64,000 bases of DNA, taken from NCBI GenBank assembly GCA_016801845.1, contig CM028920.1:447001-511000 (forward strand). Reading direction: 5' to 3'. A model generated the notes under the pieces. It was not told where the DNA came from, ran no database searches, and was given only the letters and a program-made list of their open reading frames with translations. Below, piece after piece: positions 34,560 to 47,159 of the stretch. The DNA comes from Polydactylus sextarius. Its lineage: Eukaryota > Chordata > Actinopteri > Polynemidae. The position numbers and the translations under genes are program-made. The first letter of the stretch is position 1. Each line of letters opens with the position of its first letter.

Positions 34560-36148
34560 CTGAATGCTGTGACGATGACTTGCTTGCATAACTTGGTTAA
34601 AATAAAATTAGAAATTATATTCAATGGGAGGCAGTTTCAGTTTTGTGGTAAATTAGTTTCTTCTCAGTTCTTGCCACTGTCAACACCTTTAAATGAGAAT
34701 CTGCATTTGCCCCCACATGGTGGACATATGGTGTTAATTTCTCCAATTATGATCCAACCTGGCTGCTAACACCATGGACATAGCTGTGGGCTGGATGCTG
34801 CTCCTTTACAAATAGGAACATTATTTTGTCGAGGATACGGGCGAAAGAGAAAGTGTGGGTAGGAAGCAGCTCTGAGCAAAAACTTAATTTGCATATTTAG
34901 AAATTTTGAATGATTCTACTCACTGACCTTTACCTGTGCTTGTTTCAAGTCAAAGAAAAAAAGTTTACAATTCAGAAAAATGTGTACAAAACAATGAAAG
35001 AATGAAAAATGTTGGAAAAAGTAGGTGGAAATATTTGCTGGGAGGGGTGACAATACAGTGGGTGTGATAAACAATGGTGGAGAAAACAGAAAGCTGTCAG
35101 GGGCTGTCTGACAATGAGGAGATTATTAAAAGGCCATTAGGGAAGCAATAACCTTTAATGACCTTTATTAACATTCAGTGAACACTCTGACACATCAGAT
35201 GATTCTTGTAGTGACCCACCTCCTCCCACCACCACCACATAATGCACACTCATCCAACACCCAGCAGAAATGTCTGAAGACAAAACATCTGCAAAGTGGT
35301 ATTTGAAGCTGTGTTTCAAACCACGCTTTGAAAGTTTCCTAAAAATGCTAATGGATGGCTGTGTTTGTGCATTAATGGTGTCGAACAACATCCTCACAGA
35401 TCTATTACAGTCATTTTGTGCTGTGAGGCAGCAAACATCTTAGTTATTACCTCCCCTAAAAAATGGAGTGGGGAAGGACTATATCAGAAGGATGGACGGG
35501 TAAAAAAGGAGGCAAGAAGCTGCTTTAATCATTATCACGGCCCAAGTGATATACCGGCCCATCCGTCCACACCAGGGAGCAGTGGGGAGGGGGCAGACAG
35601 CCAAAACCGAAAATGCCCATCTGTTCTTCGTATCCCTCAACAATGAGCCGCTAATCTGAATAAATGGGCCTTGTGCTCATAATGGCTCTGCTCATCAGGC
35701 CAACCAAGGCGGAGAGCCGATGAAGATGAAGAGGGGAGGTGAAAGTGTGGATAACCAGGAGCCGGAAAATGATTTAGTAAACGCTTCCATGCTCAAAGTT
35801 AGCATCCAGACTCATCCAACTTTTATTTAGTTGATGGATCTGGAAACAAAGGGACATTTCCTCATTTTCTCTTTTGGTTTTCATTACTAAACAAACTATT
35901 CCTATTACTATTGGGAAAACCAATACAAGAATCCTCAGATGTTACTTCATACAGGGGTACAAAATAGTGTTTATTTAGCCTATACTGCATATATTTTATC
36001 TGAGTGTCAGCTGTCACCTGGAGTTCCTGTTTTAAAATAATTTCTCCCTCAATCATCAGGCACACCGATTACACACAGATTTCAGGAGTTTTTGAGAAGT
36101 TCTGAGTAACCTCATTTTCATCAGACTGCTGACTGATTCAGCTTCCAG
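34560..36148. other. Unassigned noncoding DNA with a possible conserved element
   Basis: No gene recognised. The sub-stretch 35480-35780 has mixed composition, is not repetitive within the window, and contains AT-rich homeodomain-like words (CTAATCTGAATAAATGGG). It could be a conserved noncoding element of the gene desert around grid1; see findings. Confidence 0.4.
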
Positions 36149-36149
36149 C

Positions 36150-36194
36150 TGTGTGTGTGTGTTTGTGTGTGTGTGTGTGCGCACGCACACGCAC
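36150..36194. repeat. (GT)n/(GC)(AC)n microsatellite
   Basis: GT dinucleotides passing through GCGCACGC into AC dinucleotides, so the array is itself nearly self-complementary. Confidence 0.85.
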
Positions 36195-36269
36195 ATGTAT
36201 TAGGGTTGGATCCATTGAAATTGATACATCGATTCAATGATTAACCATCTAGTATTATCAAAACCTCCT

Positions 36270-36725
36270 GCTAGTTTGCCAGTGTGAAGCAGCAACAGGA
36301 AGTTTCAGAGCTGTTGAATCTACCACTGGTACAAACCTGTTGCTGCTTTATATTAAAAGCTTCACATTTTCACCAAAATGTCAGAAATCAACAGTGGTAT
36401 GTGACAGCCTGATTAAACACTTGTTTTCAACCGTTTCTTTACCACTACTGAGTTAAACAGACATAGTGTTATGTAGGTAAGGCCCCTGGCTGTGTCGCAC
36501 GGGGCTTAGAAAGAGATGTTCAGCCTCCTTAGTGACACAACAACACTGTTTACTTTGACGTTATAAATCTGCCCAGATCACTTAGCTTATTATCTGCCTG
36601 GCCAGACTCCGCTACCGCTACATCTCCACTAACATTAGCAACCATTTGTTTCATTTTTTGGCAATGATTAGTCAAGGATTTATAACATTGGAATATCAGT
36701 TCAAATGTGCCGGAGTTCCCCTTTA
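36270..36725 (-). mobile_element. MITE-like dispersed repeat, copy 2
   Basis: On the minus strand it begins TAAAGGGGAACTCCGGCACA and carries the same ordered blocks as 12231-12558 (GCCAAAAAATGAAACAAATG, CTGGCCAGGCAGATAATAAG, GTTTAATCAGGCTGTCACAT), then extends a further 120 bp or so through TCCTGTTGCTGCTTCACAC. It is therefore more complete than copy 1. The lower end is approximate because no inverted terminus was seen there. Confidence 0.65.
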
Positions 36726-36729
36726 AATA

Positions 36730-37860
36730 TAGTGTCTATAAATGTTAAATTTAATATCTATGAATATAACTATATGACCAGATGGGTGGGCCCTGGCCTG
36801 TTATGTCCCACCCACACAGCAAACACAACACCCTGGACACTTTCAACATCTTATGACTCACAACTTGCAGCAAGTCCTTTACAGTATGTATGACATCAGA
36901 CCACAAAGCATTTTGGACAAACTACACTGTGTTGTGGACACAGTCTTCAGCATCCTCAAGATATATAACTTCCAGTGCCACCCTAATATGACATAGTGCA
37001 GATAAAAAGTGATATTTCAAGATTTAACAGCATCTCTACCTCTTAGTTTGAATGATCGATATTTTTTATGAAAATCACTTCTCAACACATTAAATTCAGA
37101 TTTGCTATGCTAAGCATATCACAAAACACAGTATCTGTCTGGTTCTAGTTTGCCCTTCTGCAGTATAACCGAGTAAGGACTGCAGAGAGATTCACTGGGT
37201 GACCAAAAAAAGTCTGAAAACCTCTTCAATACCTTAAAGAAACTATAACAGGTTAATATCAGAAAACAATATGTCATTTAACTATCAGCTTTGTTAAATG
37301 TTGAATAATGAAAGAAAATATTCAGCTCTCACTGGTTTTTCCAGAACATGTCTCCATGTTCAGAGTGACAGGTTTTATATTACTCTCACTCCCTGTGGAA
37401 GGCAACTGTCGTCTCTTCTTAGAATCATGGGTCTTCCCAAGGTTTTATCTGTCTGAGCGTGTTATTACATTTCATCAGATGCAACATTATCGGACACTTT
37501 GATCCTTGTGGGTCTGTTCCATTTGTTCACCTGCACTCATAGCCAAACCCCTCTGGCTAATCAGAGTTGGATCACAGGCTTCTCTCTCAGCTCTCATCAC
37601 TCCACATGACATTAATTCATATACAAGCCACAAAGCAGTTTGACATTTTCTATCCATCCAGAGATGGAGCAATTCGCTCACCACAACTCTGCTCAACTAT
37701 CTCTGAGAAACATCCCAGCTGTTGCTGTTTTGTACTTCTTTTGGTTCAGTGATTCTTTTACTCATCTTGTGTCTGCAACCATCAGCCAAAGACATGACTG
37801 GAAACAGCTACAAAGACATCTCATGTCAGGCCCTCACGCACTGACTCTGTTGCTGAAACC
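36730..37860. other. Unassigned noncoding DNA
   Basis: No feature recognised. Confidence 0.5.
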
Positions 37861-37862
37861 CT

Positions 37863-38321
37863 GATTCACCCTTTCATTTTTTTCCCATCTGGACTACTGT
37901 AATGGAGTCTTGTGCAGGGTTCCCAGCAAAACCCTGGACAGACTACAGTATGTGCAAAACTCAGCTGCCAGGGTTCTCACTTACACCAAGCCCTGGCAGC
38001 ACATCACTCCTACCCTCATCCATCTCTACTGGCTCCCGGTAAAATACTGCATCTCTTATAAACTTCTCCTCCGCACTTACAAATGCCTCCATGCACTTGC
38101 CCCACCCTACCTGTCTGACCGAACCATCCTGGAACATGAGCCTGCTGTACATCCCTCACACCAGAACAAAAAGCTTTGGGGACAGAGCTTTCAGTGTAGC
38201 TGCACCAACCCTTTGGAACTCCCTCCCTCCCAATATCTGCAACCAACACCAACCCTGGACAACATTAAATCATCCTTCAAAACCCACCTCTTCACCATAG
38301 CCTTTCTCTATTCAATCTAAA
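37863..38321 (+). pseudogene. LINE-2 ORF2 C-terminus
   Basis: The 136-codon frame contains RVPSKTLDRLQYVQNSAARV, KPWQHITPTLIHLYWLPVKY, LLLRTYKCLHALAPPYLSD and, at the end, FKTHLFTIAF. This is the characteristic C-terminal region of fish LINE-2 (reverse-transcriptase thumb and after). Upstream, SHLDYCNGVL (about 37887-37916) lies in another frame, so there is a frameshift. The polymerase core and 3' tail are missing. Confidence 0.85.
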
Positions 38322-38324
38322 TCT

Positions 38325-39551
38325 GTCACTCAGCCTTTTTTCTCGTCCATTTAGTGTTTTCCTTTGTCTGTTTTAAAGTTTCCTTCCCTCTCCCCTCAAT
38401 TGTTTGATTGACAAAACATATGCGTTTAAAACACCGTGTGCTGCACAGTGTTTCAGTCGTTTCCCAGTTGTTACTCAGAAAAAGGTCAACATTTCAAATC
38501 AGTCCTCAAGATCAGAGGGGGCCTGCACTACTGAAAATCCTAGATGTGCCATTAAAACTTTTTTCTTTTTTTTTTTCAGCAAATCCTCCTAATATTGTGC
38601 CCACATTTACGGAGCTGCATTCCTTTACAGTCTGAGAGCGCAGTGCTGCAGCCTCATTGTTGTTCACTGAGGTGCCCGCTTGGTCATTAAAGGATTCAGA
38701 TTCCTGGCCTGCAGATACCAATGCACTCTAAATCACTCAGGATAAGAGTATCTGAGAGGCTAAATGCCTGCATCTGTCTATAACCTTATATTGTAATTGC
38801 CACCATCCTGTATTGATTACACTCAAAAATCCATTGAGCCTAATGTGATTTCATTAAGATACAGTCGGAGTGAGCTATTCTAAACAAATACAACAGAGCA
38901 GCCAGTCGATCTGAGCTTTTGCTGCAAGGATACGGTCATGGAAACCTCTTTAAGGCCAGAAGACATTGAAAATCATTTAGACATGCTGCAGTTGTTCCCA
39001 ATGCTTTTTCATTTAATGGGTATTTACAACATCAGGGACAAGAAAATGATTTAACTGGGTATAAAATAGGTAGAAATACCATCATGTTTACCAGCAATCC
39101 TCAACCAGAAAACGTTTCTTTTGCTTTAGTATAAAAAAAGATCTGAAGGGTTGCAAAGAAAGGTCGAGACTTCAAAACTACAATACTTGTTCTCAAACAG
39201 AATGTTATCCCACATAGTTCAAGCACCACAGAGAACAAGTGTACTATGTTACTTCACAACAAAATCAGATCCATGTCACCAAAAAAAGTAAAGAAAAAAA
39301 AGACTTTCAATGACAAAATCCAACCAACAGATATTAAATTAATGCAAATAAAGAAAATATGGCTCTAAAATGTGTAATCTCCTTTGACATAATCGTTATG
39401 TACTTAAACTCGGAACCCTTAGACATTACAAAACTTCCTAATGGTTGAAATGTGGATATACAAGTTGCAGAAGTGCAATCAGCACTAGCTGTTCATCAGC
39501 AAAGGTTATAATACCAATTTCCTCAATCTAGTGCAGCTGTGGGTCTCTTAC
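38325..39551 (-). other. Intron 3' of the grid1 exon
   Basis: The sequence downstream (minus strand) of the grid1 exon contains a poly(T) run at about 38561-38577 and no further exon that I can identify. Intron status follows from the donor site at 39551-39547. Confidence 0.6.
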
Positions 39552-39836
39552 CGTACTCGATGTCATAGAACACAATGAACTTCTGCCAGCGCAGCTCCTC
39601 CACTAGTGTCAGCATGACGTCGTTGAGGCGTACCGGAGGCCGGGCTGCCAGGGTGTAGCGCTGCCCGCCGGGACTTGGGTTAAACTGGCAGGCTGTCCTT
39701 GGAGACCCTTCACCGTTCCTCTGGATGTACAGGTGAGGAATGTGCATTGCATCTGTCAGGGACTGCAGGGCGCTGGCCGACGCACAGCCTGTCGATGTTA
39801 CCAGTGCCAGGATGCCCTGGTTCATCAGCTCGCAGG
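39552..39836 (-). CDS. grid1: Delta-type ionotropic glutamate receptor (GluD1), one internal exon
   Basis: This 285-bp exon encodes about 95 residues of the extracellular amino-terminal domain, roughly residues 80-175 of the full protein of about 1000. The sequence reads ACELMNQGILALVTSTGCAS, LQSLTDAMHIPHLYIQRNGE, GSPRTACQFNPSPGG and PPVRLNDVMLTLVEELRWQK, ending YDIEY. These match vertebrate GluD1; GluD2 differs at 'SSIGCTSAGSLQSL' and 'PPVYLHDV'. The acceptor is CCTCTCCAG before CCTGCGAG and the donor is TACG|GTAAGAG. Two bases complete a codon at the start and one base starts a codon at the end, so the exon is phase-compatible with EA|CELM and EY|D. No stop or frameshift is present. Known role: a postsynaptic receptor-like protein whose amino-terminal domain binds cerebellins that bridge to presynaptic neurexin. 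Fish often have two copies (grid1a/grid1b); which one this is cannot be told here. Confidence 0.93.
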
Positions 39837-42800
39837 CTGGAGAGGAAACAGAGTGTTTAATTTCTTACATGTAGCCAAATTTGGTTTTGTGCTAGGATGC
39901 TGTGTAAGCTGTGGGACATGGAAGCAATACATTTCCATAACCCTCCCACTATTCACACCCTCCATTGTCTCCTGAGGTAAACACTGGACAGTGATTGCAA
40001 AGATCAAACAGCAATCTGTTCTACCACATTAAAATAAAGCATGTTGTTGAATATGAGGAAAGCCAAAGAATGCACACTATTCAAATGCCATGTCAAGTGG
40101 GAACAAAACAGTATATACGCCTATATATGTCATCTACCATCTATGGTAGACGGCATATGCAATATTAATTTTAGGCCAAATCACTCAACCTCAATTTTTA
40201 ACATTTCATATCACAGTTATCAATACACAGTGATGAGTACATAAGGCTGCAAACAGCAAAGGCTCAGGTCTCTAATGTTAAATGATTTGACCTCTCACTA
40301 GGCTCTGCAGTGGATACAAGGCTGCGCCGTCATAAATCTATTGAACCATCTGACAGATAACAACATTGTCTTCATCTGCCCAGACCAACTATTGAACTTT
40401 TTGAACTGCAGTCTGTCTCTGGATCCAGTTGAGAGCAGACATTCAAAGATTAAAAAGACCACAGATCCAGTCTGTTAAAGGCTGAAGCTCCACTGACAGA
40501 TTCAGCCGAAGGCTGCAGTTCTTCAATTATGAACTGCTGATAAACACCAAATCGCCTTCACTTATCAGAATCATGCCTATTGTGAATAAAGATGGTCAAC
40601 ATGAAAGTTCTCCAAAGTGAAACATCTCAATTGCCTTTTGGTAGCTGTCTGTGCTATGGGTACATAAGCCCTGCTCTGCTGTTAGCAGATGGGACATGAG
40701 TCAAACATCAGTGTTACTAGAACAGACTAAGACATCATTACAGATCAGTTTGATAAGCTTAGCAAACAATCAAACCAGCCACATCTGATATCATAATAAA
40801 GATGAAACTTTACTCCAATCTTCATTCACTGGCACTGGCTGAGAGTCATGTTTTGCTGCCTGACTAAAGCTCTGCCCTCAGACAAACAGATATCATTTCC
40901 CTCTAAATTCCCCCAACAGGTTGGATCTTTCCTTTCCAAACCTGTTCCCCAGCCTTTGCAGCTAAACTGTATACTACGCTCAACCTATTCTCCTGCATCT
41001 CTGCTTGCTCTTATTGCCACTTTGTATGTCCTTTGCAGTAGAAACACACTTCATCGTGTTTTATACCCTAATACCCTGATACAGATACCCTGATAAAGAT
41101 AGCCTGATAAAGATAGCCTGTTTGAGTTAGTCTCAGACAGGGTATCTTTCTCTTGAGGGGGCAATGAGCACTATCTAAATCTACTGCCATCTCAAGTTCC
41201 TCTGTGCTCTGAGATACCCTGCATAATGCCTGCTCAGAAAATGTTCAGGGTCTGGGTTTGTCCCCCTCCAGGAGCAAAATCAAGTGCATTTAGCTCAAGA
41301 ATGTCTATGATTCTCATTCACCCAGATCATAGGTGGACACCAGAGGTCTAGTGTTTAAAAGTGTATCAGTGATAGTTGTTAAGGAGCTCAGGTAGTTTCT
41401 ACAATGTCTGTTAGTGTCACTAACAATGACCCTCCACCACTCACCACAATGAAGATGAGAAGTGTCTCAGATGAGAAGTTTCTTCTGTATATATACTGAG
41501 CTCCCTTAGCAGTACAGAGCTCTCAGGGGATCATTTGAAGATACTCTGAAGCACATATATCAAACTTTTTTCTGTGTGTTTGTTTGTTTGTTTTGTTTTG
41601 TTAAACACAAGTCAAAGTGTGTGCAGAGTGTGTGTTTCCTCAACTCAGAAATAACAGCCTTGTTTTTTTTTTCAGATACTTCAGAGTCCAGAATATGCTT
41701 TTCTAATTATTTCTGCCAGGACCTCATTGTTGTATTGTGTTCAGCATCAACACATTTGATTTTTCCAATTTTCCAACAACAACACGTTCCTCTGGCTGGG
41801 CACACAGGTGCCCAGCCACTTCTGCAGCCAGAGAAATGTGTTCTGCAATGCTGATGTATTTTGCTCTATCACCACCATTAACTCACTGTTTCTGTGTCTC
41901 ATTACTTAGAGGTGAAGTAGATAACATTTTTAGTCAAATTTGCTCAGTCTGTTACTATTTACTATTTACTGACAATAATACAAGGAACAGGAAATTTATG
42001 AAAAATTCCAGCTCCCCTGGATCCACCAGCCTGTAAAAGGATCAGCAAAAATGCCACTCTCGCTTCATCAATCAGACTGAAGGGAAGGAGTAGCTCCGTG
42101 TCACAGCTCGTGAACACACTGCAGATCATCAAAATTCAGCTGTTCCCCCTTAAGTGTATGAAATTACTCTTTATTATGGAGAAGATCCTCATCAGCATCC
42201 AACAGTTTTGGGAAGAAGTTCCAAGTAAATTAACCTGCAACTATTTAATTTGAATCACGAGTGGCCAGCTCATTGTTGAGGTATTTGTGGAGGCCTTTGA
42301 CAAAAACTTACTGCAGTGCATTCTTATTCCACCATGTGTCCAACAAGTTCCAAATTCCAAAAAGTACTTTCCTAGCATATTTTCCCTAATAGAGTTCTGC
42401 ACATCTAAGGCCCTGATCTTTAATTAAAACAAAGACCTACAACATGTCATAGGTCTTTCACTGTATTTCACTGTCTCTCAAGAACAATCATATGTTTAAT
42501 GAGCCTTAGAGAGCCGGAGATGAACATTAACAGTCAGTCCAATGCTGAAATCATGCAGGACTAATTAGCACCACATACTAGAATGGGACTAATTACTTTG
42601 GAGGCTTCAGAAACACAAACACCAGTAGCTGATGGGATAACTCACTCAGCAGCCAGCTAAAGTGATTTGGGTTTGTGACGTGACTCTCTGGCTCTGTGGG
42701 TCCACAGTGAGTCATAGTTTCATCTGTGCTAAATGAAGCCTGCACAATATTTAGCTGAAACAACTCCCTGTGCATACTAATGGCACTTACACAGTGACTC

Positions 42801-43705
42801 CAACCAAACAGCATGAGACAAAAACCAGAGTTATAACCAGACAAAGATCTCCCCCTCTTGTCTTTCTGCTTTTCCTCCATATGAATGTGATCATGCTTCT
42901 AAATTAGCTTACAGAAACAAAGCAAATTCATCTTATCCTTGCGTAGAATGGGGGCTAACAGGTGGGGGGTATGGATTTATGCTAAATTCCTTGTCATGAA
43001 TTCAAGGCCTGAAAAGATGTGCCAGGGATTTGGTGTGTTATAATGCAGAAGTGGGACTGAAATGAGACCACATTCAGGAAAACTGATTTATCAAAGATAT
43101 AAACATCCCAACTGCTGCAAGCAATTTCAGTGGGTAAACAGATGATCTTAAAAAATGGATATAAACATTCAGACATGAGAGGCTTTCCTCACTGAGGTGG
43201 ATGAATAAACTATGCATGTGCCATGCACAAATGAGCATAAAAACACCTTGTGATTAGTTCTCACAACAATGTGACAGGTTGAGAGCTAAAGGAGCTGCAG
43301 GTCTTGGACCAGAAAAGCTAAACACTCATTATGGAAAAAGGATAAAAACGAGGTGAAAATTTCATCATATTAACTTTGATCATCATTTCGTCTTTTTCTA
43401 TTCATTACAGGAAAAGGATTTGATGAGGTGAAAAGCTGTGAAGCACCATAGCATTGTAGCATCCTAGTATCTTAGCAATGTATCATATCATCAGAGCCCA
43501 CAGGGAAATTGACCTTTTGCAAAATACCGCCCTCAAACAATCCTCATCCGATCCTAGCTTTGCAACCGTAACTAAGAAAAGGACAGCAGTCAAGCTTTGC
43601 GATATTGGGTGACATCGCATCACATGGTGAAATGATATGCTTATGGCACCTGCAAGTCTGACACCAGGTACCCAAAAAGTTTAATTTTTCCATTCATTTT
43701 CTATT
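39837..43705 (-). other. Intron 5' of the grid1 exon
   Basis: Upstream (minus strand) of the exon, with a good pyrimidine tract next to the acceptor. A short 15-bp-period tandem repeat (GATA-x-CCTGATAAA) lies at about 41070-41122. I could not find the preceding grid1 exon here or up to 64000. Confidence 0.55.
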
Positions 43706-43709
43706 GAAG

Positions 43710-43970
43710 GACAGAGAAAGACTGAACAAGCTGGTGAGAAAAGCCAGCTCTGTCCTGGGCTGCCCTCTGATCACCATTGAGGAGGTGGGTGTGAGGAGCT
43801 AAGCTGATGTCCATCATGGACAACACCTCTCACCCCCTACACAAGACTATTTTCTTTCTTTATCTTTTTTTTTCTGTTATACAAGCTACTTATTTATTTA
43901 TTTTTACTTGACACTGCTGTCAAACACACAAATTTCCCCCGGGGGACATATAAAGGATTTCTATTGTATT
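43710..43970 (+). pseudogene. Non-LTR retrotransposon C-terminus and 3' tail
   Basis: The translation reads DRERLNKLVRKASSVLGCPL, then after a frameshift LMSIMDNTSHPLHKT, the end of ORF2 in several fish LINE families. A 3' untranslated part finishes AAATTTCCCCCGGGGGACAT followed by ATAAAGG. It is a severely 5'-truncated copy. Confidence 0.65.
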
Positions 43971-44179
43971 GCCTGCATCCAGGTCACGTTGACCATCAAG
44001 TTTCTGCCTTTTAGAACTAATCAATAAGGCTGACATTCTATATAATTTTGATGGAAAATGCAATATTTTAAGATAGTTTCAGCATTAATTTGAATTTTGG
44101 TGAGATTTCTAGCAAGAAATGTGTACTTTATTTTTACAGTCTTTGTTGACTGAATGTATATGATGTTTAGTTTAGAATA

Positions 44180-44545
44180 GAATAGAACAGAATAGATTTT
44201 TATTTGTCCTGCAAGAGAAAATTTATCTGTTTGACAGCATGAAAAAACATGACAGAGTTCACAGTCATTGTGTTGTCCGACACCACAACTCCTCTGGAAT
44301 GTAGTACGGCCAAACGCTAACAGCAAACAGCTCAATGTCTTGTGAGCAGCGCTGCTCAGTAACACTGATGTGCTCTGGGTTACTATTTCTCTTTAAAAAA
44401 CATCATGATCCCTGGTTCATCTTGCTGGTATCTTTAGCCCCCCTGTCTGCTGACAGGTCTCAGTGAGACACATGATGCTGCTCTGTAGGCTGGTCAGCGC
44501 TGTGAGTTCTTCATTTTATGGAAGAGATTGTACATTATTATTACG
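44180..44545 (-). mobile_element. Short retroposon with LINE endonuclease head, copy 1
   Basis: Minus-strand reading from about 44540 gives a degraded LINE endonuclease start (HKMKNSQR...; SSIMCLTETC in the sister copy). The copy ends at a LINE-type tail, AAACAGATAAATTTTCTCTT with GACAAATAAAAA, at 44225-44195, then an ATTCT-type repeat. Everything between endonuclease start and tail is missing. A second copy with the same layout lies at 45345-45575. Confidence 0.5.
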
Positions 44546-44964
44546 ATTCCTTATGAATCCTACTGATGCTGCTCATAATCAAAACATCTCATAATGTAAT
44601 TAGTTATTAATAAGTTATTACATTATAACATGATGTGCTCATGCTTTTATTTCATTATAAGCTGCTACACTGGCAAATACTGCAAACACTGTGAAACCAG
44701 CACAATGTTTAAAATACTGTAATATTAAGTTGTGGTCATAACGCCCAGCTCCGACAGTTTAAAAATTTCAGAGCTGGGAGAAAATTGTGAAACTGTCACG
44801 TTCTGAAAGTCATTCACAAACACCAAGCTAACCAAACCAAGCTAACATACCAGTTTATTCAGAAGCCAGCTTGTCATGCTAACATGAAAACACTTCTAAC
44901 TGCTTACAAAGCATAACATTTTGATACATTTATTATACTTTCACAATGTTATATTTCTAAACAG

Positions 44965-44988
44965 TAAAAAAAAAAAAAAAAAAAAAAA
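44965..44988. repeat. Poly(A) run
   Basis: About 23 consecutive A residues. No element could be assigned to it. Confidence 0.85.
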
Positions 44989-45344
44989 GGGAATCCAGGT
45001 AATCAAAGCGTGAGTAATGGCACTGTGTACATTCCACAGAAACCGTTGGAAAACAAATGTCAAGCGAACTAATTCAGGCATGTGCAATGCAGTACCAAAT
45101 TTAACCAGTGGATGTCACCAGTGTGCCATCTATAACAATGGTAGGTAATGTGCTGACTGATGGGATTAATACAAAGCCCACCATGATCAACAAAAATGTT
45201 TTCAACCAGTTTGAAACATAGCTGATGGCTCATTAAATTCTGATGTAGGTTCACAAGGACAAAAAGACAATGTTGTCTCATATTCATTTTGTTTGGTACT
45301 TGTGTTAGAAAGCTGAAGGTAACGATATAGCTGTATATATATAT

Positions 45345-45575
45345 ATGTATATCCCTTAAGGGAAATTTTTATCTGTTTGACAACATAACTTAACAGAAAA
45401 TAAATAAACAGTTTATATAAAAAAAAGAAAAAGACTGCAAGTCTCCAGATATGAGGAGGAATAAGGAGTCCTCTTGTCCACTGACAGGTCTCAGTGAGAC
45501 ACATGATGCTGCTCTGTAAGTAATGTCAGCGCTGTGAGTTCTTCATCTTATGGAAGAGATCGTACATGTTGATGG
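45345..45575 (-). mobile_element. Short retroposon with LINE endonuclease head, copy 2
   Basis: Shares ACAGGTCTCAGTGAGACACA, TGATGCTGCTCTGTA and GTGAGTTCTTCATCTTATGG with copy 1, and the AAACAGATAAAAATTTCCCT tail. On the minus strand MCLTETCQWTRGLLIPPHIW is an endonuclease-start sequence. It runs into a (TA)n tract at the tail. Confidence 0.5.
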
Positions 45576-45599
45576 TTTGTACTGTCTTTTTCTTCTCAT

Positions 45600-47155
45600 G
45601 GCTTCACTGACTTCTGACACTGGCACTGGCTTCACTTCACTGAGCTTACTTTGCTCTGCATCCCCTTCTTCTCGTCTTGTTGGGTCATGTCCTCGAGCAA
45701 TATAGTGTCATCAGCTTATCACTGTGTGAGTGACAATCGGGCAACAGTTCAACGGCATATATATATATTCCTGGTTTCATGGGTTCCGGCGTTAAGTTAC
45801 GTTAAGTTACTGTAACACAATAAGAGGGGAAATGAGATTCATTTATGTGTCACGCAGAGGGCAGGGAGACACAGATAATCGATAGGCAGTGGAAACAGAT
45901 AGCCACACTGGCATAACAAAACAAAAGGATTAGTGCTACTAGACAAGGCTGTATTGAACAGATCACTGGCACGAGACAAAACAGAAGATGAGGAATTTCT
46001 ATTACTCCTATTGCTTGCTTTCTATTGTCCTTAACAACCATCTCTTTAAATCCCTCACTACTGCAAACACATAATCTTTTTTTTTTCATAAAATAATCCA
46101 CATTATCTTCATTTAACAAGGGCTTGTTTTGCTGCTGCTGATCAGTCTAATGATACAACACAAGCAAATTACTCTTACTCTCTTTAATTGACACTATTGA
46201 CACAATGATACTATTTGTGTACTGGGTGTGACAAACACCTTTGTGACAAACTAAAGAGTATTTTTAGCAACAATGGTCATTTGAAATAAAATATCTAAAG
46301 TTTGGAGGCAACCGCTAAGAGTAATTATTGACTTTCATCCACAGCAATCATTTTATCTGAAGAGAAAATTATGGTGACCGACATCTCAGACAGGACATGA
46401 ATGAGCTGAAACAGAGATGAATGAGTTTTTCACGATTGTCTTAAACCTTTTGAAATCAAACACTGACAGTGGTTGTAATCATTAAAAAGTTGCTTCGACA
46501 ACCAGTTACATCAGGGATAGTGGTGGGATCATCTTGAGTAACAAGACCAAACATTGCTGACTATGCTTGAAAACGATATAGCTAATATACAGTAAAATCA
46601 AACTAAAAGTTTGCAAAACTGAGCTGGTCAAAATGTAGTTTCCTCTTCTAAATAAGTCTGGTTATAAAATAAGTTCCAAATCTTCCAAACAAGTTCCAAA
46701 TATAACTTGAGAGTTTATCTTGTCCAAGCATCCATCATAGTAGATGGAGCACATTGTAGGCAACTACAAAAAAGAAACCCACATAAACATTATAATGAAC
46801 TTCACAGGCAGTCACGTCAACAGAGACGTGACAAAAAATTTATAAAATAGTAGGACTTTTTGAACAGAGATAATGTGAGTTGGTCAGAAATTTTCAACAG
46901 CCAGTGGTACTTTTCATGCAACCATTAACACAACAGAAAGAGTACTCCCACTATTTGTTAAGAGAAAATATCTGTGAATTGCAAAATACTCCAGACAGTC
47001 TTGTGTGAGTAACACAAGAAGTTTAACCCTTCTCTGTTTGTTGTTGTCACAGGTTTTAGACTGAGCTGCCTTGTAGTGGACACATTGCTTTATCAATACC
47101 TACTTAAGGCACCCATAAATTAATTTTACAAAGAACTAAACCATCACAGCCTTTT
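45600..47155. other. Unassigned noncoding DNA
   Basis: No feature recognised. Confidence 0.5.
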
Positions 47156-47159
47156 AACC

